Notes: generated from the letters alone by a model not told the origin. Shown: positions 39,366 to 50,689, counted from the first letter of the stretch. The stretch: DNA of 64,000 nt from Pelecanus crispus (GCF_030463565.1 NC_134649.1:34869044-34933043), one strand, 5' to 3'. Numbers and translations are program-made.

Positions 39366-39750
39366 ATGTCGGTGCAGGAGGACCCGGTGCAGCGGGAGAT
39401 CCACCAGGACTGGGCCAACCGCGAGTACATCGAGGTGATCACCAGCTCCATCAAGAAGATCGCGGACTTCCTCAACTCCTTCGGTGAGGGCGCCGGGGCG
39501 GCGGCGGGGGGGGTGGTGGGGGCGGGCGCCCGCGGTCTCTCACTGCCGCCTCCCCGCAGACATGTCGTGCCGGTCCCGGCTGGCCACCCTGAACGAGAAG
39601 CTGACGGCGCTGGAGCGCAGGATCGAGTACATCGAGGCCCGGGTGAGCAGCGGGGCGGCGGCGGCGGGGGGGTCGGGGCGGGCCTGGGCCGGCCTCGGCT
39701 GAGGCGTTTCCTCTTCCCGGCAGGTCACCAAGGGCGAGACGCTGACGTAG
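39366..39750 (+). CDS. BRK1: BRK1 (BRICK1/HSPC300), WAVE complex subunit
   Basis: Smallest subunit of the WAVE regulatory complex, which switches on Arp2/3 actin branching downstream of Rac; cytosolic, coiled coil. Exons 39366-39483, 39560-39642 and 39724-39750 join to 75 codons plus TAG, the usual vertebrate length. The product starts [16 protein letters not shown] and ends [10 protein letters not shown]; from memory only residues 2 and 3 differ from human. Introns are 76 and 81 bp, both GT-AG. The start has a good Kozak context (gccATGt after a purine-rich GC block). It follows the FANCD2 stop by 145 bp on the same strand. Confidence 0.98.
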
Positions 39751-39819
39751 GCCTGGGGCGGCCCCGGGCCCCCCGCCCCGCCGGAGCACCGCCGCCCCGC
39801 ACCCTGCTCGGGGCCCGCC

Positions 39820-39852
<33 letters not shown>

Positions 39853-39867
39853 TCTGCTTGTGTTGCC

Positions 39868-39873
39868 AATAAA
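39868..39873 (+). terminator. Polyadenylation signal AATAAA of BRK1
   Basis: A canonical AATAAA lies 118 nt after the BRK1 stop, just past a GCC-repeat stretch in the 3'UTR, followed by a T/G-containing region. I found no AATAAA or ATTAAA between the FANCD2 stop and this site, so FANCD2 transcripts may use it too. Confidence 0.85.
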
Positions 39874-42800
39874 CCGCTGTGCTCCTGCCCTGCCTGCTCT
39901 CTGCCTGCCTGCCTGGGGCCGGGCCACGGCGTGCCCGGCTCCCTGCCACCGTCTTGGATGTCCAGAGCCTGCCCTTCCACCCGCCTGGCCCACGAGGTTC
40001 AGGCCCGCCTTCCTCCCCGCACATGGGGGCTTGTGATGGGAGGGGACACGCTCCAGGGGCTGCAGGCCTGGCCACTGTCAGCTCTGGGAGGCACCTGATC
40101 AGCGTGGCTCAACCTTTGAGGTGCTTTGTGCACCTGCCGGGGTCACAGCGGAAAATCTGGTGATCCCGATGGTTTGGTGGGTGTCTCAACATGCACGTGT
40201 GCGCGCTGTCAGGGCTAGGTGGGGACAGCAGGCTCACCTGTCATGCTGCACATGCCACAGGAGAGTGCCCTTCTCTGGCACCTAGGAAGAGGTGCTTATT
40301 CTTCTGTCTAGGGAGGCAAGTGGCAAGGAGAAGGAAATTTCTCTTCCCTTCCCACAGCTCCTCTTTATCTCAGTTCTTCATGAGCATCTAGAGCTGCAGA
40401 CTCACTGCTCATGTTTAGCATTTATTGGGGAATCCATGGAGTTGGTGTCAGTAAAGGTTGTCTTGCTTCCCAGCACGCTTTAGATGTCTCAGTATATTAC
40501 TCACCAACTGGAAGCTATCTTTTTCATGATGGCAATATGATGTCTGCAGTGTTTACCATGCACCTGGGTAACTTAACGTTCTTTATATTTTTGAGCCTGG
40601 CAGGTCTGACATCAGCTGGTTGCTCCTCAACATAGGTCCTCCCACAAGCTCAAGAGTTTTGTTCTCCATAGGAAGCTCTGTGTTTTCCATTATTTGAATA
40701 AGTGCTCCTCTGGCCTTTCCCTCAGCTCACCTAGCCAGTTACGCTTTACTGTCAGGTTGGGCTGCACGTCTGGGAGGCTTGGCTGCTTCTGGTGCAGAGA
40801 CCCAGGGGAAATAAGTGCTTCGTACTGACCCTGCAGAGCTTACAGTGGAGTGGAGCAGCCACGGATCATTGTGCTTTTGCTCAGGGGCTGTATCAAATGA
40901 TGAGAGATGGTGTTGTCATATGAGGTTAGTAGGTAGAGGGAAAGCCCCTGTCTCTTTCCTCAGAGGCAGTTGCTCTGCGGCCCAAGTACATCAAAAATAA
41001 CACCCAGGGCCCAAGCACTGCTTGTGCTGGTGCGGAGTCCGGAGGTCTCCATCGTTGGAGATAATTCAATACTTGTCTGGACAAGGCCCTGAACAGCTTG
41101 ATCTGACTTTGAAGTTAGCCCCGCTTTGGGCAGCGGGGGGGTGGAGCTTGAGACCACCAGAGGTCCCTGCCTAAATTATGCTAAGATTCTTCACCCAAAG
41201 ACTGAATGGGAGACAGAGGGTACCACAGATGTCCCTGGGATGGGGGCTGTACGGGGCTGATCTCTTTGCTTGAGATCCATTGCTTGTTCCTGTTCCCAGC
41301 TAGTAGTGTGGTGTGTGTCTTGGATCCCTTCCTGGTCTCCTGGCACGCAGTTGTGGTGGTTCTCCCTTTTTCCTCTGACCCTGGGGTTTCTCACAGGAGT
41401 AGGTGTTGCCATGCAGTCGGTGTGGCCAGAGCAGTTTTGGTGTAGGGATCTTGTCTTCTGGAGGGTACCGCTCCTCCCAGGACACATGCTTTCAAGCGCT
41501 TGAGCACTGTGGGATCAGCCTGTCTGGTTCATCTCCCAGCAGGGATGCTGGGCAGCTCACTGCGGTATGGAGTTCTGCCCTTTGTCTTTCCCATTCAGGG
41601 AGCCCCAGTAGTTCCCGAGGGCACTCAAGACCAGGCTTTCTGGTTTGAGTGCTGCTTATTCCAGGCCATCTCTGGGGGGTGGAGAAGCCTCCTGGTCCTT
41701 GGGCTGATGCTGCTTCTTCCAGCAGCTGCTGTGGCATGCAGCGCTGTAGTAGATGGAGCTTTAATGTATTTGAAGTATTTGGATTGTTTTAAAGACTGGG
41801 GAATTATGCTTGCCTTTTTTTCTTGTACTGTGTCTTTTTCAGAATATGATGCCCCAGGAACCCACATTAAACTTTTCTGGAGTGGATTTGTGTATTCTAA
41901 ATCAGGAGATTGATTTGCGTGCCATGCTAGTGGTGCTGTACTCTCCACCACACATTTAACGTAGCAGGAGATGACAGTGTGCTCTGTGTCCTCAGAGCAT
42001 GCTTTCCCCTTGTCCTGAGAGAGCTGACTGCTCAGGCACCCTTGCAGCTCTAGTTATTGGTAGCTGAGACCTTTTGGTGGTCTGAGACCTTTTCCCAGAG
42101 CCTGAACTGGAGAGCAAGCTGTCTTGAAGCCTCTTGCGAAGGTGCCAGAATGAAGCAGTTTCATTAGAGCCTGAGCCACAACTGTAGCTTGAGAAAAGTT
42201 TGTACTCTAATGGTAAACAGTGGGCTTTTAGGGCTTGCTGCCTGCTGGACAGGCAGCCAGACCTCATGGAGTGATGGCAGCAATCCTGCAGTCCTCATTT
42301 GAGTTAACAGTTCCAAGGTTTGGGAATGAGTGATAGTACTGAATTTTGATCTTGGGCAGGAGATGAGGTGATACTATGTTGGCATCACCATTTTTCTGGT
42401 GTCAGCAGAAGAGGGAGATCTTGAATTCAAGCTCTGCATATCCCACAAAGGTTGTAGTGTCTGATCCAAAGCACCCATTTTAAGATGAATGGATCGGACC
42501 AGACTTCTGAAATAATTCTAGCTTTTAGTAAATAACCTTTGGGCTCTCTAGGTACCTACTGCTAGCAGAGCCTTGATTTTAGGAAGCCACTTTAAAGTCA
42601 AATGTACATTCATCCCCTCTATGTTGCAGGTGATTGAACCTGATAATAATTCAGTGACCTGAGGTGATATCAAGAGAGGAATGTGTTAGGACACAGCTGA
42701 GTTGTGGAGGGAGAGCTGTGCTTTGTCCCTAATAGCTTTGCAAAGCTGGACTTTTCTTTAAAGATTCCAGAGGATAGCGTCTGCTTGCATTTTGGTGCCA

Positions 42801-44965
42801 AGGCGCTGACGGCAGTGGATGCCACCTTGAGTAGTTGTCTCTCAAAGAGAAGATTGGCCCTGCCTGCCTGTGATTGCCTGCTGATCACACCAGGTCAGTG
42901 AGCTGAGAAGGTCACAGGGGTATGGAGGGCCTCCAGATTCACTGAGATTTTTGTGTCCAATTCCCAAAAAGCAGCTAGCAGTATTGCTCTTAACTCTGCA
43001 AAGCATCAGGACCTGGGACTTGGTCCTAGTGCACATAAAAGCTTTAGGGTGGATACGCCATCAGCTTACCTTTCCCATCACCGTCCCTCTCTCCCCCTGC
43101 AGTCTGACACATCCTTGTGTGTTTTCACTTCATATCACAGAAACATGAGGCCAGTAGCTGACAGAGCCCTCTTTTTGGGGAGGGGAGGATTCTCATTGGG
43201 TACATACATCCTGGAGCAAAAATTTGAGAACAATATCCTGGGGAAACGCTGGATAGAGCAAACTTGGAGTCCTGCCAACAGCTCACCTTGACTTATTTGT
43301 GTTCACAGGAGATCCATGTGCCTGAACCTCTGTAGGTACAGAAAGAAGACCCCCCAGGAAATCTCCAGGGGAGACCTTATCTGATGTTTAGCCTGACTTA
43401 AAAAGCTAGATGTGCATTGTGGGTTCTGCCTCTGGCCCTCGTGGCAGAGGAGGGCAGAAATGCCATTGGAGCCAAGGCTGGGTTAAACATTGCTTTTAAT
43501 GCAAGGGAAAGGAGCTGCGGGAGGGCTCTCTTGCAGTAAAATACTGCTTGCATGTGGGAGGAATGGGTGTGAGAAGTGGATGTATATTACCTCTTGGAGG
43601 CCATTCTCCCTCTCTTCTGCTGCTGTCTCTACGAACTGTCACCATTTCCCCTAACAAAACTCTGACGGCAGTACCTGCTTTGGCTGCCCTAGCTCCACAA
43701 AAGTTGAGGATTGAATATTGACATCCTTTGCGATGCCTTTGTGCTCAAAAGTGCTGAGGAAAGGGCCTGTATCAACAGAGGATCAGCTGGAGCAGGGAAC
43801 GGTCCCTTGGGCTCCCTGTGCTTCCCGGGGAGCTGCGCGCTCTCCTCTCCCTGTGGCTCTGCCTCCGCGAGGTGCTTCCAGCCCTACTGTGAGGCCAGAA
43901 GAATGAAGGCGGGAAGGGACCCCAGGGAACTGGGAGGACAAGGAAGAAGAGAGGTGCTGATTTTGAGCGGCTTTCGTTGCAGGTTGCTCCCGGAAGACTG
44001 GTCAAGGCGGTGGGTGGGGAGGGTGCCCTCAGGCCCCACGCTGATCCCCCGTGCTTGCTGCAGGATTCATGGGCTGAGCCAGGCCAGCGGCTGGGTGCAG
44101 TTCACCGCTCCCCACCTCGCTAGCAGCCAGCAGCCCCTTCCTCAGATCCCCAGCCCCCCCCAAGCCTTCCCCCTGCTCCTTCGTGGCCATTTGGGAGCAG
44201 GGCAAATATTTTTGTATAGATAACAATGGAATTGCACTAATGACATGAATATAGATGTGATGAAACACATGTTCTTCAGAGTCACTCTTTAGCCTCGGGA
44301 GCTGCTGGTAACAGCACCTGAAGAGGTCAGTAATTCTCCAGAGGGCAAGACCATCCTGGTGTACACCTTCAATTTATTTAGCCTGCTCAAACAAAAGAAT
44401 CGTGCAAAAGCCAAGGGACTGTGCCAGGCCTCTTCTCTCCCTGGCCGGTCCCTTGCTTTTTTCATTAACTGGCAAGAAAAGTGATTCTCGGGTCGCTGAC
44501 CGTGTGTTAACTTGTGCACAAACAGGCTGAGGCCAGACGCGTTATGCTAAGGCAGCTGCAGCAAGTGAGAGCTCCCTGGGTCTCAGGTGGTGGGGCTGCC
44601 TGCTTCTCACTGGCCCTGAAACCCCTTGGCTGTGGATTCCCGTTGTTTTGGGGGACTGCGAGTTCCTTGCTGCCCTGTGACAGTGCCCGGAAAACAGGGC
44701 AGAGCTGTGGGCTCAGCCCCGGGTGGGACTGTGTCCCAGCCCTTGGAAGGAGCTGCCCTACGGGATGCGCTCCCCTCCCCGGGAGGGCGGCTCGCCACCA
44801 GTGCCCTCGGAGCCATTCCCATGCAGCCTCAGCCTGGCTGTGAAGTCACAGTGGGGCTGTGAGGTGACAGAGCCCCATGGTGCCTCAGCAGCCGTATGAA
44901 CTGACCGCTCAGCCCCCGGCCCCAACTGCGGCGGCGGCAGCAGCGTGGTGCGAGCACAGGGGTCC
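39874..44965. other. Intergenic interval BRK1 to membrane-protein gene
   Basis: Apart from one CR1 3' fragment near 41.0-41.2 kb I see no gene. Open frames at 41500-41913 and 43711-44223 lack splice-consistent context, family resemblance or a convincing start, and GC-rich sequence makes chance ORFs likely. The last 400 bp become GC-rich and probably hold the promoter and 5'UTR of the next gene. Confidence 0.6.
40985..41180 (+). repeat. CR1 LINE 3' fragment
   Basis: CR1-sense text: ggaggtctccatcgttggag, then cttgtctggacaaggccctg, gccccgctttgggcagc, and accaccagaggtccctgcc. The octamer tail is lost. Boundaries are approximate. Confidence 0.85.
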
Positions 44966-47900
44966 ATGGCCCCTGCCCACCGCTGCCTCCTCATCCTCCT
45001 CCTCAGGGTGGCCCTGCACGTCAGGCCAGCCTGGGCTGCTCCGTGGCGAGCGCAGGGAAGAGGTAAGCGGGTAGCGCTGGGGCAGCCTTTCACGGGCCAG
45101 TGGGCTCTTCTCCCTGAGAAGCGTGGATGATGGTTCTTTTCCTCTGTGCTTTAGCGATGGTTTCCCCTGCGTGCGTGACAGCTCTCCCAGTAAGAGAGCC
45201 CGGAGGGGCCGCGTGTTGGTCCATCCGCTCCTCCAGGGGTGGGTGTTGCACATGGCCTGGGAAGAGCGTTTGGAGAGCTCCCAGGAGCCAGCCAAGAGGT
45301 CGCCAGGCCCCTTTGGCAAGCTCAACCTACACCTGTCTCCCACGTTGTTACCTGACCCTCTTCCAGTGCCTGCAGTTCACTAAGGCAGCAGTGGATCCCA
45401 ATGTGCGATGGAAATATTTCTCATCTGTGCTTGCTTCTAGATGAGGGTGGTGGCAATGGTTATCCAGCTTCTCGGATGGGTGTTGGTTTGGAGCCCTTGG
45501 GGCATCCTGGAGGTAAGTTCTCAATGTCCCTTTCCTTGAAGGAATAAACATTGACAGTGTGGCAAGAGCTTATTCACATGCAATTTTCCTTAAGATCCTC
45601 TGAAGGTTGACGGCTTCCTGACTTCTTGGCCTGCTCCTGTCCTCAAGCCTAAAAGCAATCCCACAGGTAATTCAGTGGGAGGAAAGAGCATTTGCCTTTT
45701 AATCTTTCCTTCTTTTTTTATTGAACCAAATACTTTCTGTTAAGGTCCTCGAAGAGCAACGTGCCAAGCTGGAGGAGGAAAAAAGTGCCTGGAGCCATCT
45801 GAAGTCGTAAAGCAAATGCTGGAAGAACTGGAGGGAGGGCAGGGTGGGTATATTTCACTCTGCCTTAGCCATGAGACGGCAACCGGAGGTTTTAGACACA
45901 CGTCTGGACACGCTGTGGCCTGCACAAGAGGAAGGGATCGATCGGAGCCTTGCAGCAGTGATGCTGGGTTTCACGCCTTGCAGGCAGGTGCTGGCGAGCC
46001 ACAGAGATGGTGCAGAGCCTCTGCTGCCAGCTGTGGTTCGAGCCAAGTGCCAGGGGAAGCTGCTGCCCCAGTTTTACCATTACAGCTCAGAGCTGGTTTG
46101 TGCAGACATCGGTAGGCAGATTTGAGGGCCTGGCATGTGCTGAACTTGTGCTCACTCAGCTCACGCAGCACTGCTTGCCACTGGGCCAGTTCCAGGCGGG
46201 AGCGAGGTCCCAAGCAACGCTGGTTGCCCTTTCCTGGTGCTGGAAGTCAGGTGGAGATGCTGACTCAGCAGGCTTTTTGGGTTGTGCTCGATTTCCCATC
46301 TGCAGACTAATAGCTGGGATGGGACAAATGTGACCATTGCTGGTGCTTACAGGGAAAGGCAAGAGGGCCTTGCAGAGGAGCCCTTCTCAGAAGGGCTGTT
46401 TCCCTGGCTGGCCTGGCTGCAGCTTCTTCCCATCCTCTTTGAAGGAAGGCATTTAGCATCACCTTAGAGTTTGCCAAAAATGCGCTACGTGCAATGCAAA
46501 CCACAAGATTATGTGCAATTTCCTGGTCTCCCAGCAGGTCAGGCGTGGCTGTTGTTTGGAGTAGTGACTAGGTGCAGCCCTAAAAGCCTAGGCATTGTTT
46601 CTAAACCTTATCAGTGTCTTTGAGAAGTATCCTGAAGATGTCATCTCCCTCTTGGGGAACGGTTCCATCTGATACAGCTGTCCCTCTTTTTTTCTCATGA
46701 AGCTGTGAAAAACAAGGTGTTTCCAGAAGAAAGCGGTGGCTCCCTGCCAGTCCCTCCTAAAGAAATGGATGCGATGCAAGCTGCCAGCATGCCAGGTAAT
46801 TGCTGTCCCATGGTCAGCCACTGTCACCCATCAGGATCGCTGATCTTAGCAGGCTCTTCCCCGGCTGCCCACTCTTGCACGTCACAACAGCAGCCAAAGC
46901 TGAAAGTGTTTTGCGTTTGAGGCATCTGGACCATGTTCTGCAGATGATGGGAAATGTGACTCTTAATCAAATGTACCTCCCGCTGTAGCTGCACCCCAGA
47001 GCTTGCCGTGAGTCCCTAGAGGCACAAGGCACAAGAGCAGCACAGAGTGGGATCCATCGCGTGAGCTGAGGTCCAGAGCGATGCCCTGACTCCCACATTG
47101 GGCAGGGCCTTAGAGGGAAACTCCCCGTCCTCCTGCATCCTCTGTGCCTGAGCCATGCTGAGGCTTTACCTGTTGTCTCTGCTTTTTGGCAGCGCTGTCA
47201 AAGCCCAGAGAAGAGCACAGTGGCAGCATATATGAATTTTTTCGAATGGACTCAGGTACTGAGCAATCTTGCTGGGGTCCCTAAGTGAGAGACACATCCT
47301 GAAACCTGGGAGTAGCTGCAAGGGGTGCTCATGCTGGAAAAAAGAGAGAAGGGGAGAGTAAAGTTCAAGTGCCTCTTGAGAAGGTCTGACTCGGTCCCCT
47401 TGCAGGGGGAGCTGGCCCAGGGGGAGGGAGAGTTGGGGGTGACACACTGCCTGCTGTGGGGATGGGGTTTGTCCGTGTCCCTTGAAGAAGCGACTGGTCA
47501 AGCAGCTGCGCTCCACCCCCCGTGCTCTCCTTCTGGCCTTCTGGGTTTTGTTTGGTGGGGCAACCTGTCCCAAAGGGTGGGAGCCTGCCTCCAGGCACCA
47601 CAGCACTGGGGGGAAACGGAGAACTTCCTGGCCATATCAAGGTGCTGCAAGCTTACCAGTGGTGCACAGGACGGACTAACGTCCCGAATTGCTCCTTCAG
47701 GTGTGGTTGGCACAAGTGTTCCTAATCCCCAGAGAAGCACAAGTGTTTTCTGGCTCCGAGATGCGCGAATGCGCTGCGCAGCAGTAGTCATGGTTTCCCT
47801 GCCACTTGTGATACTGTGGTGCTGTGTCATGAGGCGGAGGAAGAGAAAACAGTGAGTTGTTGATTCCTGCCCCCTCCTCCCCGGATTCCTTAGGTGGCTG

Positions 47901-48597
47901 CTTGTAGCCACAAAGCATTTCTAGTCAGGCTGCTGTGGAGTGGCAAGTTAGTGGATGGCCAAAAAACTCTGCTGAGGTTTCTGCTGCTGTCAGATGCTTT
48001 AATTGGCCTCTTAATTCCTGAGCCTTCTTGTTGGGAGCCCACTCTGACTGGAGCCAGTGTTGGCTCACACTGACCCTGCTGGGACAAGAGCGGTCCCCAG
48101 GAGTGACAGGCGTAGGCAAAGCAAGGTCAGGAAGAAAAAGACCCGGGGATGAGGTTACCTTAGAAAGCGGGACGCGCGCTAGCGCCCGCTCCTGAGCAGT
48201 CAACCTGCCTGGAGGAATGCCCCTGCTCGCTGGTGCCGTGTGGTGCAGGGTCTCCCTCGGCCAAGGTGTGCCACCAAGAGCTTGCCAGCTCTGGGCCGCG
48301 TTGTGCCGAGTCCTGGTGTCCCATCTGCAGCTGAGGGCCTCAGCAGCCTCCTCTCTCCGCAGGTGCACCTCTCCATCTTCAGGAGCCCAGCTGGAAACTG
48401 GCAGCTGCTTCTTGTGCCTGGGCAGCCAGACCAGCCGCCCCGGCACCCCTGAGAGCCAGACCCAGGGCCAGCACCCACGGGTCCTGCCTAGAGAACCAGC
48501 GTGCCCACTGTCTCCATGGCCCCCGTGCCCCCCCAGCTCATCCCCAGCCGCCAGGCTGCGGCAGGACCAGCCCAGCACCCTCCAGCCCCAACCGTAA
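44966..48597 (+). CDS. Unrecognised 345-aa type I membrane protein (nine exons)
   Basis: Exons assembled by splice sites and phase: 44966-45062, 45441-45512, 45595-45666, 45745-45843, 45956-46111, 46703-46795, 47193-47255, 47701-47851, 48363-48597; the sum is 1038 nt, with stop TAA. The first seven introns are all phase 1, the last phase 2. Residues 1-25 are a signal peptide (MAPAHRCLLILLLRVALHV). The ectodomain to about 242 is poor in domain signatures, with five cysteines (ATCQAG, KKCLE, TPCRQ, AKCQG, LVCAD). Residues 243-261 are a hydrophobic membrane segment, then RRRKRK and a proline- and serine-rich cytoplasmic tail of about 80 aa. The consistent open phase-1 exons argue for a real gene. 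I do not recognise the family and make no functional claim. The exon at 45956 is the weakest, with a NAGNAG acceptor. Confidence 0.6.
45105..45310. repeat. Duplicated segment, copy 1 (intron of membrane-protein gene)
   Basis: The stretch from ttctccctgagaagcgtgga to ccaagaggtcgccaggcccc reappears at 50690-50905 in the same orientation with scattered substitutions and small indels. Shared exact blocks include agaagcgtggatgatgg and gcacatggcctgggaagag. An ORF starting at 45127 has a signal-peptide-like start (MMVLFLCALAMVSPACV) but is not kept in the other copy. Confidence 0.8.
47852..47857 (+). other. Splice donor overlapping an in-frame stop in the membrane-protein gene
   Basis: The sequence aaacagtgagttg offers either splicing at gtgagt after 47851, or read-through to the stop TGA at 47853-47855. 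Read-through ends the protein just after RRRKRKQ, without the 77-residue tail encoded by the exon at 48363. Confidence 0.55.
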
Positions 48598-48723
48598 TGC
48601 CCCCCCTGTCCTCCGAGCCCGCTGGCCCGGTGCTGGCAGGGGCTGAAGGGTAGGGGTAGGCGTTGGGGGGGTGCACTGACAGAACCCCCACTGACAGCTT
48701 CGGGGATCAGCCGTTTCTCTCCA

Positions 48724-48729
48724 AATAAA
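48724..48729 (+). terminator. Polyadenylation signal AATAAA
   Basis: A canonical hexamer 127 nt after the TAA at 48595-48597. Its position supports the assigned last exon of the membrane-protein gene. Confidence 0.75.
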
Positions 48730-49549
48730 GAGGAACAGAGCTGTCGCACAAGCATCTGGGTGGTACCGACAGCAAACCCCGCGAGGCGCCGGCGCTGGCT
48801 GAGCTCCACCCCGAGGTGCGCTGTGGATGCCCACGGTGTCGGCAGGCAGGAGCCAGGCATGGGGCTCCCCTGACCGGCGGCGGGGCCACGAGGGGCTGGG
48901 GGAGGCCCCAGCCATGGCCAGCAGCAGACAGCGACGCCAACCTGACCCACGCACGGTGCGGGAGGCAGTGACGGGAGCCCGACCTGGCCAGTTGCACGGA
49001 CTGGTGAGGGTCCATGGGGTGAGGGAACGTTTATTGCAGCAGGATCACCTGGCTGTGGATCTCTTCAGATGGGATACCTGGAAAAGAGGGAAGCTATCAA
49101 GAAACATCTCCAGGGACACAAGCCCGGCAAGCAAATGTACTGCAGGCAAAATAAAGGTCCTCACTAACTAATGAACCCTAACTGATGGGCCATCACCAAC
49201 TGGGGGTGCTGCAAAGCATCTCCACATCCAGGTGCCGAGCCTCCTGTTAAGATGCTCCCTGAGCGAGGCTTTTACTGCTTTGGGTGTCACAAAGCAGCGA
49301 CCACCCTGCTGCTTGAACAGCACGGTGAACGGCTGGCTGAAGTATTTGTAAGAGTTTAGCTGTGCTGCTAAGGCTGTGGCCACTGTTCACAGGACAGGGA
49401 AGCAAAATGCACATTTACAACCAAGGCTGTTCATTAGTACAGAAAAGGTGGATTTTGGGGGTGTACAACAGCAAACACGCAGCTTTTTACACTACAGGGA
49501 GGCTGGGCCTGTTGTTTGTTCTGAGGCCTTGGTTTAGATTGCAGCTACT

Positions 49550-50645
49550 TGTCTTGGGTTTGTGTGGCAAGGTTTTGGTAGCGGGGGATACAGGGGTGGC
49601 TTCTGTGAGAAGCTGCTAGAAGCTTCCCCTGTGTCCAATAGAGCCAATGCCAGCCGGCTCCAACATGGACCCGCCGCTGGCCAAGGCCGAGCCCATCAGC
49701 GACAGTGGTAGCATCTCTGTGATAACATATTTAAGAAGTGGGGGAAAAAACCCAGCAGGACACAAACTGCAGCTGGAGTGAGGGGTGAGAATATGTGAGA
49801 GGAACGATTCTGCAGACACCGAAGTCAGTGAAGAAGGAGGGGAGGAGGTGCTCCAGGCACCGGAGCAGAGATTCCCCTGCAGCCCGTGGTGCAGACCATG
49901 GTGAGGCAGCTGTGCCCCTGCAGCCCATGGAGGTCCACGGTGGAGCAGATCGAAGCAGGTGGATGTGCCCAAAGGAGGCTGTAACCATGTGGGAAGACCG
50001 TGCTGGAGCAGGCTCCTGGCAGGACCTGTGGAGCCATGGAGAGAGAGGAGCCCATGCTGCAGCAGGTTTGGTGGCAGGACTTGTGACCCCGTGGGGGACC
50101 CACGCTGGAGCAGTCAGCTCCTGAAGGACTGCACCCCGTGGAAGGAGCCCATGCTGGAGCAGTTCATGAAGAACTGTAGCCCGTAGGAAGGATGCATGTT
50201 GGAGCAGTTCGTGGAGGACTGTCTCCCATGCTGGAGCAGGGAAAGAGTGTGAGGAGTCCTCCCCTGAGCAGGAAGGAGTGGCAGAGACAACGTGATAAAC
50301 AGATCACAACCCCCATTCCCTGTCCTCCTGCACCGCTCAGGGGGAGGAGGTAGAGCAAATCAGGAGTGAAGTTGAGCCCAGGAGGAAGGGAGGTGGGGGG
50401 GGAAGGTGTTTTAAGATTTGGGTTTATTTCTCATTACACTACTCAGTTTTGATTGGTAATAAATTAAACTGATTTTCCCCAAGTAGAGTCTGTTTTGCCT
50501 GTGATGGTAATTGCTGAGTGATCTCCCTGTCCTTATCTCGACCCATGAGCTTTTTCATTATATTTTCTCTCCCCGTCCAGTTGAGAAGGGGAGTGATAGA
50601 GCGGCTTTGGTGGGCACTTGGCATCCAGCCAGGGTCAAACTCACA
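49550..50645 (+). mobile_element. Solo LTR, ERVK-like (about 1.1 kb)
   Basis: Begins tgtcttgggtttgtgtggca and ends cagccagggtcaaactcaca, with TG/CA termini. Direct repeats gctact flank it (49544-49549 and 50646-50651); a 6-bp duplication fits ERVK. A TATA-like catatttaag lies near 49726 and AATAAA at 50458-50463. A GC-rich middle repeats the theme ccatgctggagcag. No gag, pol or env remains, so it is a recombined solo LTR. Confidence 0.9.
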
Positions 50646-50689
50646 GCTACTATTGCCAACAAGGTGGAAAAGTGTTGAGGGGGAGAGGG

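Larger units (their letters stand above)
39130..39860. promoter_or_regulatory. CpG-island promoter block over the FANCD2 3' end and BRK1
   Basis: GC and CpG content rise abruptly here relative to the AT-rich FANCD2 introns, with GGC-trinucleotide and G runs. BRK1 transcription must start inside it, upstream of 39366. No TATA box is visible. The FANCD2 terminal exon lies inside the block. Confidence 0.75.

Noticed and set aside
39039-39872. 277-codon plus-strand frame across the CpG island
   Set aside because: It ignores the well-supported splice sites of FANCD2 and BRK1 and is low-complexity Gly/Arg/Ala translation of GC-rich DNA.
43711-44223. 170-codon plus-strand frame
   Set aside because: No signal peptide, domain or splice partners; composition matches GC-rich background. 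Kept only as an intergenic note.
47925-48950. 341-codon open frame on the minus strand
   Set aside because: It is antisense to the last exon and 3'UTR of the membrane-protein gene in GC-rich DNA, where long shadow frames are common. The product shows no domain-like pattern.
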